From contig KB900604.1 in NCBI GenBank assembly GCA_000378905.1, positions 1-37,940 of the forward strand: a stretch of 37,940 bases of DNA. Direction: 5' to 3'. This DNA is from an actinobacterium SCGC AAA028-A23. Lineage in GTDB: Bacteria > Actinomycetota > Actinomycetes > Nanopelagicales > Nanopelagicaceae. The notes under the pieces were generated by a model. It was given only the letters and a program-made list of their open reading frames with translations. It searched no databases and had not been told where the DNA came from. The stretch's first letter is position 1, and each line of letters opens with the position of its first letter. The position numbers and the translations under genes are program-made. Positions 1 through 7,835 of the stretch are shown piece after piece.

Positions 1-95
1 ATTTCTTACTTGCCGGAATTCTATTCTTCCAAGTATTAATTGGAGTTGATCCACTACCTAGGAAAATTCCACACCTTGTGAAAATAATAATTATC
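1..95. repeat. Left arm of an exact 95-bp inverted repeat (partner 896-990)
   Basis: Bases 1-95 read as the exact reverse complement of 896-990. The match stops at 96, where the two sides diverge (TTTGC against CAGCT). The arm lies inside the copD-ctaG reading frame on both strands, so it is duplicated coding sequence rather than a terminal repeat of a transposon. The left arm begins at base 1, so its outer limit cannot be seen. Confidence 0.97.
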
Positions 96-431
96 TTTGC
101 AGCTATGAGCATTCATGCATTCTTCTCAATCTCAGTCATGTCTGCTTCAACATTGCTAGACAATGGTTACTTTGCATTACTGGAAAGGCCATGGGCAACA
201 GATTTACTTGCTGATCAAAAACTGGGTGGGTCAGTTGGTTGGGCGATGGGTGAGATTCCTATCTTGTTGGCTTTGCTTGCCGTGTTTCTGCAGTGGGTTA
301 AACATGACAAGAATGAGGCCTCACGAATAGACCGTGCGGCAGATCGAGCCGCGGCTATGGGCGAAGATGATGAATTAGCCCAATACAACCAATATCTGGC
401 CCAGTTAAACCGTAGAGATAACCGCGAATAG
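1..431 (+). CDS. C-terminal fragment of CopD/CtaG copper-resistance and cytochrome oxidase assembly protein
   Basis: The frame is open from the left edge and ends at TAG 429-431; it has no genuine start here. The first visible residues (FLLAGILFFQVLIGVDPLP) are identical to the end of the minus-strand gene at 896-2380, after which this copy continues with the proper family C-terminus: further hydrophobic helices and a charged cytosolic tail rich in Asp, Glu and Arg. Joining the minus-strand codons 1-495 to the 111 codons from base 96 onward gives a protein of about 606 residues, normal for the actinobacterial CopD-CtaG_Cox fusion. The ATG at 78 is internal and should not be taken as a gene start. 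The acyl-CoA dehydrogenase starts 3 bases after the stop. Confidence 0.85.
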   Translation, partial: FLLAGILFFQVLIGVDPLPRKIPHLVKIIIIFAAMSIHAFFSISVMSASTLLDNGYFALLERPWATDLLADQKLGGSVGWAMGEIPILLALLAVFLQWVKHDKNEASRIDRAADRAAAMGEDDELAQYNQYLAQLNRRDNRE

Positions 432-434
432 AAT

Positions 435-900
435 ATGGCCATGTCAATGAATTCAGATATGCCGCCATTGTTTGGCCAGGAGTATCAAGCACTTCGTGAA
501 AGTGTTAGCGCACTGGCACAAAAAAAGATTGCACCATTTGCACATGATGTTGATGAAAATTCTAGATACCCACAAGAAGCAGCAGATGCACTGCAAGCAG
601 CAGGTCTTGCTGCAGCACACGTGCCAGTTGAGTTTGGTGGACAAGGTGCTGATGCTTTGGCGGCAGTAATAATCATTGAAGAGGTTGCAAGAGTATGCGG
701 TGCATCATCATTAATTCCTGCTGTAAATAAATTAGGTTCAGTTCCGGTAATGATTGCCGGCAATGATGATCAAAAGAAAAAGTATTTAACTCAACTTGCA
801 GCAGGTAAAGGTTTTTCTTACTGTCTATCTGAATCTGAAGCAGGATCTGATGCAGCGGCGATGAAAACCAAAGCTGTTAAAGATGGAGATAGCTGGATAA
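435..900 (+). CDS. Acyl-CoA dehydrogenase, N-terminal part, cut off by the inverted junction
   Basis: This is an FAD-dependent acyl-CoA dehydrogenase, which oxidises acyl-CoA to enoyl-CoA in fatty-acid or branched-chain catabolism. About 155 residues are genuine: the N-terminal helical domain and the start of the beta domain, including YCLSESEAGSDAAAMKT (about residues 135-151), close to the family LTEPxAGSD signature. The family is usually about 380 residues, so the FAD-contacting middle and the catalytic Glu region are missing. After DGDSWII the frame enters antisense copD-ctaG (901-1019), and that stretch is not dehydrogenase. ATG 435 follows the ctaG stop by 3 bases, so the two were probably co-transcribed. 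Substrate chain length cannot be judged from the fragment. Confidence 0.85.
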
Positions 901-990
901 TTATTATTTTCACAAGGTGTGGAATTTTCCTAGGTAGTGGATCAACTCCAATTAATACTTGGAAGAATAGAATTCCGGCAAGTAAGAAAT
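896..990. repeat. Right arm of the 95-bp inverted repeat and chimeric junction
   Basis: This is the reverse complement of 1-95. The transition near 896-900 joins a plus-strand acyl-CoA dehydrogenase to minus-strand copD-ctaG. Both parental sequences share a short GATAATTA-like stretch at the switch point (GGATAATTA in the dehydrogenase, AGATAATTATT in antisense ctaG). Microhomology of this kind is expected at MDA foldback chimeras or microhomology-mediated inversions. The arms are separated by about 800 bases. Confidence 0.9.
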
Positions 991-2380
991 GTATGGTCAT
1001 GAAAAAGTGCCCGCTATGACCTTGCATTAGATTTCCAAATAATGGAGTGAAATAAAGTGCAAATAAGGATCCATCAAATATTGCTAGTGCCACAACTGGA
1101 TGTGTGTAAAAGCTAGAAACCTTTGAGTGAAGTAGAGCAATGAAGGAACCACGTATTCCGCGCTCTTGTTCATTCCTTCCAACCGGTAAAGTTCTAAGCG
1201 CCAAGGTAATCGGTGCGCCAAGCACAATTCCAATTGGTGCGATCATGCCAAGCACCATGTGCGCAAGCATGTGGTTTGAAAATGCAAAGCGAGAATAAAC
1301 CCCAAGCCCACCACTAGTTGCAAAATCAATTGCAGATATTCCTAAGGCAAATGCAATTGTTCTACCCACCGGCCATTTATCTCCACGTTTACTTAAAATC
1401 ACAACACCTTTTATATACAAAGCAACAGCAAAAATTAGAAGTCCAAGTATTAAGCCATCGGCATCATATGCAAGCAGAACCCGAGTAAAAGTTGGTGGCT
1501 TTGGCATTTCAAGTCCTGTTACAAGAAGTGCTGGTGATGAAACTACTTCACGATCTGGCGGACTTACCGTTGAAAGCCAACTACCTACAAAAATCGTTGA
1601 AAACATCACAATTATTTCACCAGTAATTAATCTAAAAACTGAAGGTAGATCAGATTTTAAGATCCAACGTCGATGCAGTGCGCCAAAGCCAATTAAAGTA
1701 ATTGTCAGGAAAATCTTCAATAAGGTAATCGCACCATATTTACTAGACCAAGCTGATATGGAATCTAATCGTGTCCATGCAGTTGCGGCCCCAGTTGCTG
1801 CAACAGCTATCGCACTCCATAACGCTATTTCACTAAATCTAGGAAGGGCAATTAACTTTTGCGCCTTATCTAATTGAGTTAGACCAAATAAGCCCCCTAC
1901 CCAGAAACTTATTGCAATTACGTGAATAACTAGGGCGCCAATTGCTAAACCATGATGACCTGAGGTGCTGCCATGGCTTTGAAAAACTGGTGCAACTACC
2001 GCCACCAGTGAGATTAGTAGCGCAAGATATGTGGAAAGAATCTTTTTAAATGAAATTGAAAGTATTAGTAAAATGCCAATTATTTGAATCAAGTAACTCT
2101 TGCCGATAGAGGTTTGTGTTAAATAGGAACGAATTACTGTTAAATCAAATGAGGCTGAGATTGGCTGCTCAAGCAAATAAGCAATCTGGACTAAAATGTA
2201 AAATACAGTTGAAAGTAACCATAGAAAGCTTAAATTTTTAGCCTTCTTGATCAAAATATTGTTCGCGACCCTGCCTTTTATATCCGTGTCTAAAAATGCA
2301 ATGGCAATTATCAAGCCGATACTCAGCACAGCCGTAAGCTGCATTAAACCCTTTGAGAGGGGAGAAAGTATTTCTATCAA
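896..2380 (-). CDS. CopD/CtaG fusion: copper-resistance D domain plus cytochrome c oxidase assembly domain (C-terminus displaced)
   Basis: This polytopic membrane protein pairs an N-terminal CopD-type copper-transport domain (HVIAISFWVGGL, near residue 155) with a C-terminal CtaG_Cox domain (HMLAHMVLGMIAPIGIVLGAP, near residue 370), used in copper delivery or assembly of heme-copper oxidase. Codons 1-495 are genuine. The open frame then runs on to 818 through antisense acyl-CoA dehydrogenase, giving a false tail of about 25 residues. The genuine C-terminus is the plus-strand piece ending at 431. The first in-frame start is TTG 2380, 13 bases after the copC stop. An ATG at 2344 with AAAGGG about 4 bases upstream is an alternative start. 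The CopC neighbour supports a copper role. Confidence 0.85.
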
Positions 2381-2393
2381 GCCTTCACCAATT

Positions 2394-2966
2394 TTACTTT
2401 ATAAATTTCTTACTTGTACTAGAAGCTTTCTTCACTCTACGTGGCTTTGCTGGTGTGTTAAAAGTTTGCTTTGCGTAGCGAGATAAGAAAACTAAGATGA
2501 TAAAAGCAAAGATCATTAATCCGACTACAAATAAATCTGTTAGGCGATTTGGAGAATTATTTATTAAAACTTCCTCAGTCGGTGCAGGTGTTGGTAATGT
2601 CATTTCGGCAGGTGCGTTATACAAGAAAGTAAATGTTCCTGAGGTGGCTGGTTGATCAACTGCCATCAATGTGTAGGTGACTGTATACAGGCCGGAAGTT
2701 GTAAGAGGTTTAATCCCAACCATTAAAACTGGACCTTGAATTTGAATAGATCCATCATCAACTCTTTGACCATTTGAATTAGTTACAGTAATTTCATTTG
2801 CATCTTCAACTAGATCTTGACTTGCTTTAATTGTTACCGCAGTAGGTGAGATGCTAAGAACTGAGCCAGCTGTTGGTGAGGTACTTACGATCGAGGTTGC
2901 CAAAGCCTGTGATGGAGAAATCATCGTTAGGAAAATAAAGGTAATGGGTAGCAAAATGCGCCTCAT
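2394..2966 (-). CDS. CopC-domain protein with signal peptide and C-terminal membrane anchor; copper ligands not conserved
   Basis: The protein has 190 residues: a signal peptide (about 1-23, ending SQALA), a CopC-like beta-sandwich (about 24-125; STSPTAGS near the start and SGTFTFLYN at the end), a Thr/Pro-rich linker, one transmembrane helix (about 147-165) and a basic tail. CopC proteins carry copper outside the membrane and pair with CopD. Classical CopC binds Cu(II) with a His at the mature N-terminus and a late Asp-x-His motif. Here the mature start reads TSIVSTSP and the later motif reads VDQPATSG, so neither His is present. ATG 2966 has a GGGGGTG ribosome site upstream. It sits directly upstream of copD-ctaG, and the pair looks like an operon. 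Confidence 0.85.
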   Translation of the reverse strand: MRRILLPITFIFLTMISPSQALATSIVSTSPTAGSVLSISPTAVTIKASQDLVEDANEITVTNSNGQRVDDGSIQIQGPVLMVGIKPLTTSGLYTVTYTLMAVDQPATSGTFTFLYNAPAEMTLPTPAPTEEVLINNSPNRLTDLFVVGLMIFAFIILVFLSRYAKQTFNTPAKPRRVKKASSTSKKFIK

Positions 2967-3012
2967 CTGTTCACCCCCAATTTTCCAGTTAGCCCTAATC
3001 CGGCCACTTGCT

Positions 3013-3018
3013 TAAGAT
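3013..3018 (+). promoter_or_regulatory. -10 element (TAAGAT) of a leaderless promoter for fmdB
   Basis: TAAGAT lies 7 bases before ATG 3026 and no Shine-Dalgarno sequence is present. This spacing puts the transcription start at or next to the start codon. Confidence 0.5.
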
Positions 3019-3025
3019 TACTCCT

Positions 3026-3292
3026 ATGCCAACCTATGAGTATCTGTGTAATCAATGTGAGCATGGCTTTGAGGTTGTTCAGAGTTTTACTGAGGCTGCA
3101 ATCCAGGTTTGCCCAAAATGCAATGGAGATGTTCGTAAGGTTTACAACAACGTTGGCGTGGTTTTTAAAGGTAGTGGCTTTTATAAAACAGATTCAAGGG
3201 GTACGCAAACTTCAAAACCAGATTCTTCTGCCTCAAAAAGTGAAAGTGCGCCAGCTCCAAAAAAAGATTCTAAGCCAACTGCAAATGGGTAA
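3026..3292 (+). CDS. FmdB-family zinc-ribbon protein
   Basis: This 88-residue protein opens with MPTYEYLC, the hallmark of the FmdB/putative regulatory zinc-ribbon family. Two CxxC knuckles (CNQC at about 7-10 and CPKC at about 29-32) should bind one zinc. GSGFYKTDSR (about 49-58) matches the family GxGFYxTD motif. The tail is Ser/Lys/Pro-rich and probably disordered. The family's role is not settled; it is named after a formamidase/amidase regulator. A longer frame from TTG 3008 exists, but ATG 3026 gives the conserved N-terminus and is preceded by a -10 box at leaderless spacing. Confidence 0.88.
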   Translation: MPTYEYLCNQCEHGFEVVQSFTEAAIQVCPKCNGDVRKVYNNVGVVFKGSGFYKTDSRGTQTSKPDSSASKSESAPAPKKDSKPTANG

Positions 3293-3302
3293 TGCTTAAT
3301 TC

Positions 3303-3461
3303 TTAATTGTGATGTGGTGGCTTATCCCTTGCAATTTCATCATCTCGATAGGTATCAATTTCTAAATCAATTTCATCACTAGTTACCTTAGGTAATAGCT
3401 GGTGATCAACTTCACCAGGCTTTTGTTGCTTGCCGTTTTTTAAGTTTTCTGGATTACTCAT
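3303..3461 (-). CDS. Small acidic hypothetical protein (52 aa)
   Basis: An ATG at 3461 opens 52 codons ending at TAA 3303-3305. The product is hydrophilic, with an acidic stretch (SDEIDLEIDTYRDDE, about 28-42) and a His-rich end (PPHHN). I do not recognise a family. Support comes from position: it fills most of an otherwise empty 218-bp spacer, ends 11 bases from convergent fmdB, and a TAGGCT -10-like box lies 9 bases before the ATG (3471-3476). It has no Cys, no signal peptide and no membrane segment. A chance open frame remains possible. Confidence 0.5.
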   Translation of the reverse strand: MSNPENLKNGKQQKPGEVDHQLLPKVTSDEIDLEIDTYRDDEIARDKPPHHN

Positions 3462-3510
3462 TAGAATATAAGCCTACACTCTTTTAACTTAACACTTTGG
3501 ATAGGCGAAC

Positions 3511-5610
3511 ATGTTTGAAAAATTAGGCTCACTCATAGTCAACCGTAAAAAACTAATTTTCACCGTTTTTATCATTTCTATTCTCTCGGCCGGTGTAATT
3601 GGCTCCTCAGTTTTCGGCAAACTAGACAGTGGTGGCTACAGCGATCCAAAGAGTGATTCAGCAAAAGCATTTGAGTATTTAACCGATGTTTTCAAAGTGA
3701 AAGATCCAGCTGTAGTGCTTGTGGTTGAAACACCAACAGAGTTAACAGATCCAGCAGTTGTTGCAACCGCAACAAAACTTGAATCAATTATTAAGACTGA
3801 AGAAGGAGTTGGATCAACACTTTCTTATTGGAGCTCAGGTGGAGCACCATCACTTAAGAGTTCTGATTCAAAGTCTGCCTTTTTATTTGTTTATAGCGAA
3901 GATGTTGAGTGGGACACTGTCCAATCATTAGGAAAACGCATGCAGGCAAAATACGATGGCAAATTTGAGAATTTAACAATCTATGCAAGTGGCACTGGTG
4001 TATTTGCCCATGCGATTAATACCAAGATTGCTGATGATCTAAAGCTTTCTGAATCGATCTCTATCCCGCTTACATTCATACTTTTAGTCTTTGTATTTGG
4101 CGGACTAGTAGCAAGTGCCATGCCATTACTTGTTGGGGTATCAGCCATCCTGGGCTCATTCCTAATTATCTACCTTCTTACTTTATTTACCGGAGTTAGC
4201 GTATTTGCACTTAACTTGATTACTGGACTTGGGCTAGGTCTTGGTATTGATTACTCACTTTTAATTGTGAATCGATTCCGTGAGGAGTTGCATGCAGGTA
4301 AATCAGTTAATGAAGCCATCAAGCGAACTGTTGCAACTGCCGGTAAAACAGTTTTCTACTCAGGCTTAACTATTGTTATTACCTTAGCCTCTTTAATGCT
4401 CTTTCCATTAATGTTCTTAAAATCATTTGGTTATGCAGGAGTAACTGTTGTAATCATGGCTGTTCTGGGTTCATTAGTTGCTCTTCCTGCATTACTTGCA
4501 ATTTTAGGTAATCGAATCGATAAAGCTGTTGTAAGAAAGAGTGCAATTACTCCAAAGGAAGATGGCCGTTGGGCACAGACTGCAAGATTTGTAATGCGCA
4601 AGCCAGTCTCAGTTGTTGTGCTTTGCCTAATTGCACTGGGTGTATTTGCAGCACCAATTACAAATATTGTCTTTTCTCAAGTGGATTCAAGAGTATTGCC
4701 GGCAAGTAATCCTGCTGCCTATGCCTCACAACTGATTACCGAAAGATTTCCTGGTCAAGAGGGAAATCCAATTGAAATTATTATTCCTGGTGGAGCTGCA
4801 AAGTTAGAAGAGATTAAAAACTACACCACAGAGATTTCAAAGATTAAAGGTGTTGTTCGAATCGGAGAGCCACAAGTATTAGGTAATGATGTTCGAGTAA
4901 TTGCAATCCATGACATGGGACCTCGCACTCCCTTAGCAGAGGTCTTAATTAAAGAGATTAGACAAATCCCAGCTCCTGACCAAACATTAGTTGGAGGCGT
5001 GGCTGCAGATTATGCAGATACGCAAATAGGAATTGCTAGGACTATGCCATGGGCACTTACCTGGATTGCAGTTGGAGTATTAGTACTGCTCTTCCTATTT
5101 ACTGGATCAATCATTCTGCCTATCAAAGCGGTAATTCTTAACATCCTCTCCCTTGCTGCAACACTTGGTGTTATCACCTGGATATTTGTTGACGGCCACT
5201 TGAAATGGTTGGTTGGAGATTTCACGGTAACTGGTGCAGTAGATACAGGTTCCATTATTTTGGTAGCTGTTGTCGCCTTTGGTCTATCGATGGATTATGA
5301 GTTATTCCTGCTCTCTCGCATTAAAGAGGAGCATGATGCAGGTAAATCAAATGTTGAAGCTGTTGCAACCGGATTACAAAGATCTGCTCGAATAATCACA
5401 GCTGCTGCTGGTTTACTAGCAATAGTTTTCGCATCATTCATATTGAGTGGTGTTACATCAATTAAAATGCTGGGCTTTGGTGTGGCATTTGCAATTATTT
5501 TAGATGCAACATTAGTGCGCGCACTTTTGGTCCCAGCTTTGATGAGATTATTTGGTGAACGAAATTGGTGGGCACCAAAATCAATGAAGAGATTTACTCT
5601 AGATCACTAA
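3511..5610 (+). CDS. MMPL-family (RND superfamily) membrane transporter
   Basis: The protein has 699 residues with the classic duplicated layout: a first transmembrane helix, an extracytoplasmic porter domain (about 40-180), five clustered helices, a second porter domain (about 380-510) and a second helix cluster. The paired motifs GIDYSLLIVNRFREE (about 245-259) and SMDYELFLLSRIKEE (about 594-608) mark MMPL proteins, with proton-relay Asp-Tyr pairs in the membrane. MMPL proteins export lipids or small hydrophobic compounds using proton flow; the substrate here is unknown. At about 700 residues it is the shorter actinobacterial type, without the long extra domains of mycobacterial MmpL3. It stands alone between a divergent small gene and tRNA-Arg. 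Confidence 0.92.
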   Translation: MFEKLGSLIVNRKKLIFTVFIISILSAGVIGSSVFGKLDSGGYSDPKSDSAKAFEYLTDVFKVKDPAVVLVVETPTELTDPAVVATATKLESIIKTEEGVGSTLSYWSSGGAPSLKSSDSKSAFLFVYSEDVEWDTVQSLGKRMQAKYDGKFENLTIYASGTGVFAHAINTKIADDLKLSESISIPLTFILLVFVFGGLVASAMPLLVGVSAILGSFLIIYLLTLFTGVSVFALNLITGLGLGLGIDYSLLIVNRFREELHAGKSVNEAIKRTVATAGKTVFYSGLTIVITLASLMLFPLMFLKSFGYAGVTVVIMAVLGSLVALPALLAILGNRIDKAVVRKSAITPKEDGRWAQTARFVMRKPVSVVVLCLIALGVFAAPITNIVFSQVDSRVLPASNPAAYASQLITERFPGQEGNPIEIIIPGGAAKLEEIKNYTTEISKIKGVVRIGEPQVLGNDVRVIAIHDMGPRTPLAEVLIKEIRQIPAPDQTLVGGVAADYADTQIGIARTMPWALTWIAVGVLVLLFLFTGSIILPIKAVILNILSLAATLGVITWIFVDGHLKWLVGDFTVTGAVDTGSIILVAVVAFGLSMDYELFLLSRIKEEHDAGKSNVEAVATGLQRSARIITAAAGLLAIVFASFILSGVTSIKMLGFGVAFAIILDATLVRALLVPALMRLFGERNWWAPKSMKRFTLDH

Positions 5611-5617
5611 TTAATTG

Positions 5618-5690
5618 CGTCCCCGGCGGGAGTTGAACCTGCGACCTACCGCTTAGGAGGCGGTTGCTCTATCCACTGAGCTACGGGGAC
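5618..5690 (-). tRNA. tRNA-Arg (anticodon CCT)
   Basis: Read on the minus strand, the acceptor GTCCCCG pairs with CGGGGAC, the D-arm reads GCTCAGTGGATAGAGC, and the anticodon loop CTCCTAA is closed by ACCGC/GCGGT. The T-arm contains GGTTCAACTCC. The discriminator is G and CCA is not encoded (CAA follows). The length is 73 bases. It decodes AGG. Confidence 0.95.
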
Positions 5691-5709
5691 AAATATTTAA
5701 TTTTGCTTA

Positions 5710-5741
5710 AAATTTAATTACAGTGAATTGTAATTTAATTT
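5710..5741. repeat. AT-rich imperfect inverted repeat (13-bp arms, 6-base loop)
   Basis: The arms 5710-5722 and 5729-5741 pair with one mismatch around GTGAAT. A second perfect 5-bp dyad (TTGAT-5-ATCAA) lies at 5750-5764. Both sit upstream of the dehydrogenase promoter. They could be an operator or simply AT-rich sequence; there is no GC stem or U-tract for a terminator. Confidence 0.45.
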
Positions 5742-5779
5742 AATAATAATTGATAACTAATCAATAACTGTGCGTAAAT

Positions 5780-5808
5780 TTGTCTTTAAATGCGCGTTCA
5801 GATAGGCT
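5780..5808 (+). promoter_or_regulatory. Sigma-70-type promoter for the dehydrogenase-SDR pair
   Basis: TTGTCT (5780-5785) and TAGGCT (5803-5808) are separated by 17 bases, and the gene start ATG 5837 follows with GGAG (5824-5827) as its ribosome site. This is a leadered promoter, unlike many others in the window. Confidence 0.5.
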
Positions 5809-5836
5809 TAGTTCAATTCGTTTGGAGTTAAATATC

Positions 5837-7063
5837 ATGAAGGCCCTTGTTATAGGCGCCGGTGGAGTAGGCAGAGCGATAGCAAATATCGCATCACGAC
5901 GTTCATTTATTGAATCTATGGTGATTGCAGACCGCACCCTGGCTCGTGCTGAAGAAGCTGTTGCACGTGTAAAGGATCCAAGATTTTCTGCTGCGATGGT
6001 TAATGCCGCTGAACTTGAAGATATTCGCGAATTAATTCGTAAAGCAGACCCAGATGTTGTGATTAACGCAGTTGATCCACGCTTTGTAATGCCGATCTTT
6101 TTGGCTTGTGAAATTGAAAATACAAATTACATAGATATGGCAATGTCTTTATCTCGTAAGCATCCTCACTACCCATATACCGAAACTGGCGTAAAGCTTG
6201 GCGATGAACAATTTGCTCGTGATTACAACTGGGATGAACGAAAAATCTTTGCATTAATTGGAATGGGTGTTGAGCCTGGTATGAGTGATGTGTTTGCCAA
6301 GTATGCAAGCGAGCATTTATTTAGCCGTATAGATTCATGCACAATTCTAGATGGATCAAACTTAAGAGTTGAAGGTTTTGATTTTGCTCCTTCATTTTCA
6401 ATTTGGACCACAATCGAAGAATGTTTAAATCCACCTCTAGTTTGGGAAGATGGCCGCGGTTGGTATACAACTACTCCATTTTCAGAGCTTGAAATTTTTG
6501 ATTTCCCAGAAGGTATTGGTCCGGTTGAGTGTGTAAATGTTGAGCACGAAGAGGTTGTATTAATTCCGCAAAAGATTGATGCAAAGAAGGTTAACTTTAA
6601 ATATGGTTTGGGTGCTGAGTTCATTACCATTCTAAAAACTATTAACATGCTTGGCATGGATCGTAAAGAAACGGTTGAGGTTCAAGGTGTATCAGTTTCA
6701 CCTCGTGATCTATTAACCGCCTCATTGCCAGATCCTGCAACACTTGGTGAGCGTATGCGCGGTAAAACATGTGCTGGTGCATTAATTAAAGGATTAGATA
6801 AGCAAGGAAATCCAAAAGCGGTTTATATCTACAACGTAGTCGATAATGCCTGGTCAATGAAGGAGTTTGGTGATCAAGCTGTTGTTTGGCAAACTGCAAT
6901 TAACCCAGTTATCGCACTTGAATTAATTCATAAAGGAGCATGGAAGCCGCTTGGAGTTAATGGTCCAGAGTGGTTTGAATCCAAACCATTCTTAGATTTA
7001 TTAGAAGAGTACGGAACCTCTTGGCACATCCGTGATGAGGATGCCTCCGGGATAGTTAAGTAA
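5837..7063 (+). CDS. Saccharopine dehydrogenase-family protein, carboxynorspermidine dehydrogenase-like
   Basis: This NAD(P)-dependent reductive amination enzyme has 408 residues. Its N-terminus MKALVIGAGGVGRAIA is a Rossmann nucleotide-binding motif, followed by the saccharopine dehydrogenase NADP-binding domain (to about 130). The larger C-terminal catalytic domain includes MGVEPGMSDVFAKYA (about 144-158), similar to the GxxPGxxD motif of carboxynorspermidine dehydrogenases. Those enzymes condense a diamine with aspartate semialdehyde to make carboxy-polyamines. ATG 5837 is preferred over the upstream TTG 5780 because GGAG lies 9 bases before it and the Rossmann motif starts at once. Its stop overlaps the next ATG (TAATG). 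Homospermidine synthase lies 2.7 kb downstream, supporting a polyamine role. The matching decarboxylase (NspC) is not in the window, so a lysine-pathway role stays open. Confidence 0.75.
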   Translation: MKALVIGAGGVGRAIANIASRRSFIESMVIADRTLARAEEAVARVKDPRFSAAMVNAAELEDIRELIRKADPDVVINAVDPRFVMPIFLACEIENTNYIDMAMSLSRKHPHYPYTETGVKLGDEQFARDYNWDERKIFALIGMGVEPGMSDVFAKYASEHLFSRIDSCTILDGSNLRVEGFDFAPSFSIWTTIEECLNPPLVWEDGRGWYTTTPFSELEIFDFPEGIGPVECVNVEHEEVVLIPQKIDAKKVNFKYGLGAEFITILKTINMLGMDRKETVEVQGVSVSPRDLLTASLPDPATLGERMRGKTCAGALIKGLDKQGNPKAVYIYNVVDNAWSMKEFGDQAVVWQTAINPVIALELIHKGAWKPLGVNGPEWFESKPFLDLLEEYGTSWHIRDEDASGIVK

Positions 7064-7830
7064 TGGCTACCGCGCTAATTACAGGTGCAACTGCGGGAAT
7101 TGGTGCTTCATACGCAAATTTACTTGCAAAAGAAGGTTTTGATTTAATACTAGTTGCCAGAGATCTACCTCGATTAAATAAGGTTGCAAAAGAGTTAAGT
7201 AAGCGTTTTGGCGTTAAAGCTCAATGCATAAAGGCGGATTTAACTAAGCCTTCCCAGTTAGCAAAAGTTGAAAAAAGAGTTGCTGATTCGAAAAAGCCAA
7301 TAGATATTCTGGTAAACAATGCCGGCTTTGGTATTAAGGATAGTTTTACTGTTAGTAATCTAGATAAAGAACAAGAATTATTAGATGTCTTAGTAACTGC
7401 TCCCATGCGGCTCACTCACGCTGTTTTGCCCGTTATGATCAAGAGAAATACTGGAATTATTGTAAATGTCAGTAGCGTTGCAAGTTTTATTGCAGGTGGC
7501 ACCTATAGCGCAGCAAAATCTTATTTAACAGTTTTCTCTGAATCACTTCACACCGAACTTCGTGGAACAAATGTGAAAATATCAGCTCTTTGCCCAGGAT
7601 TTACTCGTACGGAATTTCATGCCCGTGGCCGAATGAAAATGACCGCATTGCCTAAATTCATGTGGCTTGATAGCGATAAGCTTGTAAGTAAATCTTGGAA
7701 GTATGCAAAAGCAAACCGAGTAATCTGTATTCCAGGCTGGCAATATAAAATTCTAAGCGCAATAGCTAGAAATGCACCACGTCCAATTGTAAGAAAAGTT
7801 GGAATGAATGTTCGTAAAAAGCAAAGATAA
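7063..7830 (+). CDS. Short-chain dehydrogenase/reductase (SDR)
   Basis: The protein has 255 residues with all classical SDR marks: the cofactor motif TGATAGIG (about 7-14), NNAGFG (about 85-90), the catalytic Ser in VSSVASF (about 136-142) and YSAAKSY with the catalytic Tyr and Lys (about 148-154). The C-terminus is strongly basic and resembles SDRs of the DltE/YqjQ type, but the substrate cannot be told. Its ATG overlaps the preceding stop by one base, so it is translationally coupled to the saccharopine-type dehydrogenase and probably works with it or shares its regulation. It ends 5 bases from the convergent Rieske gene. Confidence 0.9.
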   Translation: MATALITGATAGIGASYANLLAKEGFDLILVARDLPRLNKVAKELSKRFGVKAQCIKADLTKPSQLAKVEKRVADSKKPIDILVNNAGFGIKDSFTVSNLDKEQELLDVLVTAPMRLTHAVLPVMIKRNTGIIVNVSSVASFIAGGTYSAAKSYLTVFSESLHTELRGTNVKISALCPGFTRTEFHARGRMKMTALPKFMWLDSDKLVSKSWKYAKANRVICIPGWQYKILSAIARNAPRPIVRKVGMNVRKKQR

Positions 7831-7835
7831 AAACT

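Noticed and set aside
818-895. C-terminal 25 residues of the minus-strand CopD/CtaG open frame
   Set aside because: They are antisense to the acyl-CoA dehydrogenase and follow the inverted junction; the true C-terminus is at 96-431 on the plus strand.
1-990. Inverted repeat as terminal repeats of an insertion sequence
   Set aside because: The arms are coding sequence of copD-ctaG and no transposase lies between or beside them.
901-1019. C-terminal 39 residues of the acyl-CoA dehydrogenase open frame
   Set aside because: This is antisense copD-ctaG sequence created by the junction, not dehydrogenase.
6223-6657. 144-codon minus-strand frame inside the dehydrogenase gene
   Set aside because: It lies wholly antisense to a clear enzyme gene and shows no family resemblance.
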